From positions 1 through 26,718 of the IMG/VR virus record IMGVR_UViG_3300042861_000491: a stretch of DNA of 26,718 nt; one strand, 5' to 3'. The position numbers and the translations under genes are program-made. Below the pieces are notes generated by a model. It did no database searches and was not told the DNA's origin. It saw nothing but the letters and a program-made list of their open reading frames with translations. Below, one piece after another: positions 24,015 to 26,718 of the stretch (its first letter is position 1; each line of letters starts with the position of its first letter). The DNA comes from a virus.

Positions 24015-25126
24015 TATGAATTTAATATTTTAAAATATATATCTAATTGCGTTACTGCAGTAATATCTGCATTATACACACTTATGTTAGCTTGATTAGT
24101 AGTAACGTTATATCCTCCTTGCATTAACATTTTACCGTAACTTCTAATAGTATATTCAATAACAGATGTTGTTGTTAAAAAAGTATTGTTTAATACAATT
24201 AATTGCCCTGTTCCTGAAATAATATTACAACCAACTCCAGTAGGAATAATAATATTTCCTGCAATGCTATTTAAAGTAACAATAAATGGATTTATAGCTG
24301 TAGAAGTAACGGTAGCAGAATTAAATTGATTTTGTCTTAATTTTAAAGGGGTAATAAATCTAGTATCATCTGTTCCTGTTGTAACTTCTGCTTGTGTTGC
24401 TATTTCTGCAACGCCTTTTGTGCTTTCTGTTGCTGCTGAATCGCTTGTTATAATAGAAACAACATTTCCTGCAATTTTTCCGCTGTATTTGTTTGAATTA
24501 AAAGTAATATCACCATCAACTAATGGAACTGTACTACTTAATAAATTTATACCTTTTGAAAAGGATATTTTTTCAGCAAAAGCCCAAACTGTAGCCAATA
24601 CTTTATTCCAAGCATCTCTCCATTTTTTAGGTGTAACTGCTTTTGTATCATTTAAAGTAGAAATATTTACACTAGAGTCGCCTGCATTTTCAGATTCTAC
24701 AGTAGAAGATAGTGCTAAAATTCCTGTTAACGATTCACTTGCTATTCTATTAGTTAGTTTTAAAGGAGTAATAGCCCTTGTGTCGTCCGTTCCTGTGTTT
24801 GTTTCTGTTTGGGTTGCTAGTTCAATAATGCCTTTATTTGTTTCTGACGCTATTGGTAATTGGTTCCCAATAAAGCTAGATAATTTAAGAGGAGTAATAA
24901 TTTTACTATCATCTATACCTGCATTAACTTCTGGTTGCGTTGCTAACCTTGCAGCGCCTTTGACAAATTCTGTTGCTTGTGGTAAATTACTATTAAACAA
25001 ATTTAAAATACTTTGTAAGGTACTTTGTTTAACTGTACTACTTTGAATATTAACTACCGAATCTGATAACGTAGGTGTAACAGTTGGGTATTCAGTTAAT
25101 TTTTTTCTATTTGGGTATAAGCTCAT
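24014..25126 (-). CDS. Repeat-type tail fibre protein (370 aa)
   Basis: Four copies of the phage tail fibre repeat are visible: residues 51-82, 93-124, 130-168 (divergent) and 232-263. The core reads LATQTETNTGTDDTRAITPL-KL. Between copies three and four is a different beta segment (KISFSKGINLLSSTVPLVDG) like the fibre spacer of other phages. The C-terminal ~100 residues (SIAGNIIIPTGVGCNIISGT, LIVLNN) are a beta-rich tip, probably the receptor-facing part. It overlaps the preceding gene by ATGA and the next by TAATG. The repeat makes the call firm; tail rather than head attachment is inferred. Confidence 0.8.
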   Translation of the reverse strand: MSLYPNRKKLTEYPTVTPTLSDSVVNIQSSTVKQSTLQSILNLFNSNLPQATEFVKGAARLATQPEVNAGIDDSKIITPLKLSSFIGNQLPIASETNKGIIELATQTETNTGTDDTRAITPLKLTNRIASESLTGILALSSTVESENAGDSSVNISTLNDTKAVTPKKWRDAWNKVLATVWAFAEKISFSKGINLLSSTVPLVDGDITFNSNKYSGKIAGNVVSIITSDSAATESTKGVAEIATQAEVTTGTDDTRFITPLKLRQNQFNSATVTSTAINPFIVTLNSIAGNIIIPTGVGCNIISGTGQLIVLNNTFLTTTSVIEYTIRSYGKMLMQGGYNVTTNQANISVYNADITAVTQLDIYFKILNS

Positions 25127-25461
25127 TCTATTATAAAGTTATTATTTTCATCTGTTAAATACACACCGTCTTCATCTACCATGTACACTATGTTTTTTAG
25201 AGTGCAATTGGTAAGATTAAGTTTCTTTTTTAATTTATTATACTGGTATAAATTAGGAATATGTCCTTCGTATATTAAATTTCCTGTTCTGTCTACTATC
25301 TTTAATAACAAATAATAATTAACATCCCAACTATAAACCAAATAATTACACCATAGATACACATTTCTAAATTGCTCTTCTCCTGGGAAATCATCTAATC
25401 TTACCCAGCCATCGTATTCTACAGCGTATTGTACTGTAAATAAATCTTGTTGTGTTCTCAT
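25123..25461 (-). CDS. Unknown protein upstream of the tail fibre (112 aa)
   Basis: The ATG at 25461 (MRTQQDLFTVQYAVEYDGWV) overlaps the stop of the 52-codon gene as ATGA. The frame also extends to a TTG at 25479, which I consider unlikely. The product is aromatic-rich (YLWCNYLVYSWDVNYYLLL) and ends with an acidic tail (DEDGVYLTDENNNFIIE). It has no signal or typical membrane segment. Its start overlaps the upstream stop and its end overlaps the fibre ATG, so it may be a fibre chaperone or attachment factor. That is inference from position. Confidence 0.6.
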   Translation of the reverse strand: MRTQQDLFTVQYAVEYDGWVRLDDFPGEEQFRNVYLWCNYLVYSWDVNYYLLLKIVDRTGNLIYEGHIPNLYQYNKLKKKLNLTNCTLKNIVYMVDEDGVYLTDENNNFIIE

Positions 25462-25616
25462 AGGAGTACAAAAATACAATAATATTCTGTATACCCAATA
25501 AATAAATTATATTCAAAGGGAACTTCTGCTTTAAGGTAACGGTTTTTTAATTCCGTTACCTCTCTAAGCATTATTTCTACATTAGGATACTCATATTTTA
25601 TTTCTAATGGGTTCAC
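25458..25616 (-). CDS. Small protein with GTG start (52 aa), unknown
   Basis: The frame opens with GTG at 25616, which overlaps the TGA of the membrane protein (GTGA), and closes with a TGA that overlaps the next ATG (ATGA). The product reads MNPLEIKYEYPNVEIMLREV, then TELKNRYLKAEVPFEYN, ending in an aromatic, hydrophobic tail (YTEYYCIFVLL). The exact joins at both ends argue strongly that it is a gene. A 9-bp inverted repeat (25534-25542 / 25553-25561) lies within it. No family is recognised. Confidence 0.6.
   Translation of the reverse strand: MNPLEIKYEYPNVEIMLREVTELKNRYLKAEVPFEYNLFIGYTEYYCIFVLL
25469..25499 (-). promoter_or_regulatory. Possible promoter ahead of the 25461 start
   Basis: On the minus strand ATTG (25496-25499) is followed after 19 nt by TATTTTTG (25469-25476). 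It lies inside the 52-codon gene and 7 nt ahead of the 25461 ATG. The boxes fit the Bacteroidota pattern but lie in coding sequence, so chance is possible. Confidence 0.35.
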
Positions 25617-25915
25617 TTATATACAATATTAAAATACAATCCTTTAATTATTAACATTGCTATTACAAATAGCAAAGAACCTGTAGCTATATATACTATT
25701 CCCATAGTACATAAATCTTGCAAAACTTTTGAAGCATGCCAAGCATCATAAAACATAGGATAATATTTATGCACCCAGTTTTGTTTAGGAGCTTCTGCTG
25801 CGGTTTTACTAAAAAAATATCCCCAGTTCTTATAAGCATCATGATGTACAATTGAATCTGCCATTGCGTTTAATGCTGTTTGTACTAACAATAATAACGC
25901 TATTATTTCTATCAT
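25613..25915 (-). CDS. Small inner-membrane protein, two membrane segments (100 aa)
   Basis: The first segment (MIEIIALLLLVQTALNAMAD) is at residues 1-20 and the second at about 70-92 (MGIVYIATGSLLFVIAMLII). Between them lies an aromatic, His-rich loop (HHDAYKNWGYFF, then WVHKYYPMFYDAWHASK). The ATG is preceded by a strong AAAGGAGGT ribosome site, so it is well expressed. I recall similar small 'DSIVHH' proteins near the structural genes of other Bacteroidota phages, but no function is known. A holin or superinfection role would be guesswork. Confidence 0.65.
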   Translation of the reverse strand: MIEIIALLLLVQTALNAMADSIVHHDAYKNWGYFFSKTAAEAPKQNWVHKYYPMFYDAWHASKVLQDLCTMGIVYIATGSLLFVIAMLIIKGLYFNIVYK

Positions 25916-26088
25916 ACTTGACCTCCTTTTATTTTATGTTCTTTTAATACTTTCTGCATTATTTTTCTTCTCAGTCTGTACTCATCAAAAGTCTCATCAA
26001 ATTCAGTTAGTCTTCTATCACTTATAGATTTAAACACTCTTACCTGTTCATCTCCTCTTTTAATTAAATGGTAATCTTCAGCAGTCAT
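25912..26088 (-). CDS. Small charged helical protein (58 aa), unknown
   Basis: The ATG at 26088 opens MTAEDYHLIKRGDEQVRVFK, continuing SISDRRLTEFDETFDEYRLR and ending in KGGQV. The Arg/Lys/Glu content and helix pattern suggest a small helical protein. Its TGA overlaps the next ATG (ATGA), and its last codons form the Shine-Dalgarno of that gene. It starts 1 nt after the preceding stop. No family is recognised. Confidence 0.6.
   Translation of the reverse strand: MTAEDYHLIKRGDEQVRVFKSISDRRLTEFDETFDEYRLRRKIMQKVLKEHKIKGGQV
25921..25929 (-). promoter_or_regulatory. Strong ribosome binding site of the small membrane protein
   Basis: The minus strand reads AAAGGAGGT, 5 nt ahead of the ATG at 25915. 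It is the best Shine-Dalgarno match in the window and lies in the last codons of the upstream 58-codon gene. Confidence 0.65.
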
Positions 26089-26089
26089 A

Positions 26090-26230
26090 TTAATTTTTAA
26101 TTACTTGAATTATTTCAAAATTATCATTTATATAAATAAATGAATTAAAATTTAACATTTTAAATAAATTTAAAGTCGATGTAGGTAAAAATCCTAATCT
26201 ATCAGCTATTAATATTTTATTATTTTCCAT
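26090..26230 (-). CDS. Small protein (46 aa), unknown
   Basis: The ATG at 26230 follows the co-chaperonin TAA with no gap (TAAATG), and the frame closes with TAA just before the 26088 gene. The product starts MENNKILIADRLGFLPTSTL and has an Asn/Ile/Phe-rich remainder. It is short and not membrane-like. The exact fit between neighbours supports it as a gene; the function is unknown. Confidence 0.5.
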   Translation of the reverse strand: MENNKILIADRLGFLPTSTLNLFKMLNFNSFIYINDNFEIIQVIKN

Positions 26231-26629
26231 TTATTTCCAATCACTAAGATCTACATTAAGATATACCCCTTTAATAAAATGTACAGGGCAATCTAATACA
26301 GGCTTACCTTCTATGTAATCTACTTTAGGCCCTTCATTCCCAAACATCATCGGATCAATTCTAACTACTTGACCTCTAGTGTATTCTGAGTTTTTAGGGG
26401 CAGCTACAATAGCACATTTAAATTCCATTTTACCAGCAGATATAATTAATCCTGATGAAGATTTTAATTCTTTAGATGGAAGAGGTTGAAGAACTAACCA
26501 ATCGTTCATCGGTTGATAATCAAGAGTTACTAATTCTTTGTACTCTTCTACAGATACTTCTTTAGTACCGGTTTCTTGTAACACGCCATCCGCGCCTACA
26601 ATTAATTTACTTTTTTCTTTAGGGATCAT
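26231..26629 (-). CDS. GroES-like co-chaperonin (132 aa)
   Basis: Residues 40-132 read like a GroES beta-barrel: PMNDWLVLQPLPSKE at 40-54 matches the opening strand, SSSGLIIS at 57-64 matches the start of the mobile loop that contacts GroEL, and CAIVAAPKNSEYTRGQVVRI at 72-91 matches the next strands. The N-terminal ~35 residues are an extra charged extension. Phage co-chaperonins (T4 gp31 type) replace the host GroES, often to fold a large capsid protein. No GroEL partner is in the window, so it would use the host's. It heads the visible operon. The call is from motif pattern, not a search. Confidence 0.65.
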   Translation of the reverse strand: MIPKEKSKLIVGADGVLQETGTKEVSVEEYKELVTLDYQPMNDWLVLQPLPSKELKSSSGLIISAGKMEFKCAIVAAPKNSEYTRGQVVRIDPMMFGNEGPKVDYIEGKPVLDCPVHFIKGVYLNVDLSDWK

Positions 26630-26630
26630 A

Positions 26631-26718
26631 TTACTTTTTACTTTCTTTTTGTCTTTCTTTTAACCATTCAGTAAAGCTCATTGCTTTTTCTATTTTAGTC
26701 TCACTAGTTTTAATTTTT
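26631..26718 (-). CDS. C-terminal end of a gene running off the right edge (28 aa visible)
   Basis: An open frame enters at the right edge and stops with TAA at 26631, 1 nt before the co-chaperonin ATG (TAATATG). The visible residues are Lys/Glu-rich (KTSETKIEKAMSFTEWLKER...). An internal ATG could make a 16-residue remnant, but a longer gene cut by the window is more likely. Nothing can be said about its function. Confidence 0.45.
   Translation of the reverse strand, partial: KIKTSETKIEKAMSFTEWLKERQKESKK

Noticed and set aside
24420-25046. A 208-codon open frame on the plus strand
   Set aside because: It lies wholly opposite the repeat-type tail fibre gene, has no start context, and its product is low-complexity antisense sequence. 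Other long plus-strand frames (for example 13389-13895 and 12472-12753) are likewise mirror images of real genes.
25534-25561. A 9-bp inverted repeat as a terminator
   Set aside because: The stem is followed by mixed sequence rather than a T tract on either strand and lies inside a small gene tightly joined to its neighbours. It is noted only as a possible RNA or protein site.

Overview
The window reads as one arm of a tailed-phage genome from a Bacteroidota host, most likely a crAss-like podovirus (Crassvirales). The reasons are: the sequence is AT-rich; every credible gene is on the minus strand; there is a terminase, portal, scaffold-like protein and major capsid block; this is followed by small ring/tail proteins of crAss type and, running off the left edge, a muzzle-like ('stabilization') tail protein; there is no tape measure, sheath or tail tube; and several gene starts are preceded by TAnnTTTG boxes, some with a TTTG or ATTG box 19-20 nt upstream, as in Bacteroidota promoters. 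The family assignment rests on recalled sequence resemblance and gene order, not on a search.

Transcription runs right to left. (1) 26.7-24.0 kb: a GroES-like co-chaperonin, four very small genes (one with a GTG start, one an inner-membrane protein), a 112-residue protein and a repeat-type tail fibre, joined by TAATG, ATGA or GTGA start/stop overlaps. (2) 24.0-19.5 kb: an HU/IHF-like small protein, a DnaQ-like exonuclease with a zinc ribbon, an HExxH metallopeptidase, a coiled-coil protein in the small-terminase position and the large terminase. (3) 19.5-14.4 kb: portal, acidic scaffold-like protein and major capsid protein. Hairpin terminators follow portal and capsid, and promoters precede portal and scaffold. 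(4) 14.4-10.7 kb: an odd 115-nt tRNA-like element in the gap after the capsid gene, two crAss-type head/connector proteins and a 510-residue probable abundant virion protein, closed by a strong terminator. (5) 10.7-4.1 kb: an accessory surface module with two fibre proteins sharing end modules, a cysteine-rich protein, a 54-triplet collagen-like protein, two small holin-like proteins and a Trp-rich adhesin. (6) 4.1-0 kb: a DUF5675-like candidate lysin, a unimolecular spanin, three tail/ring proteins and the partial muzzle.

The parts fit a late module. Capsid assembly and packaging genes come first, then connector and ring proteins, exchangeable adhesins, a lysis set split into two groups (holins at 7.4-7.8 kb, lysin and spanin at 3.1-3.9 kb), and the tail tip. 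The standard code applies: TAA, TAG and TGA all terminate genes. Six genes too short for, or cut off from, a simple ORF list are recorded (3964-4131, 25458-25616, 25912-26088, 26090-26230, and partial genes at both edges). Seven starts were moved to better-supported codons. No intergenic stretch exceeds 180 bases.
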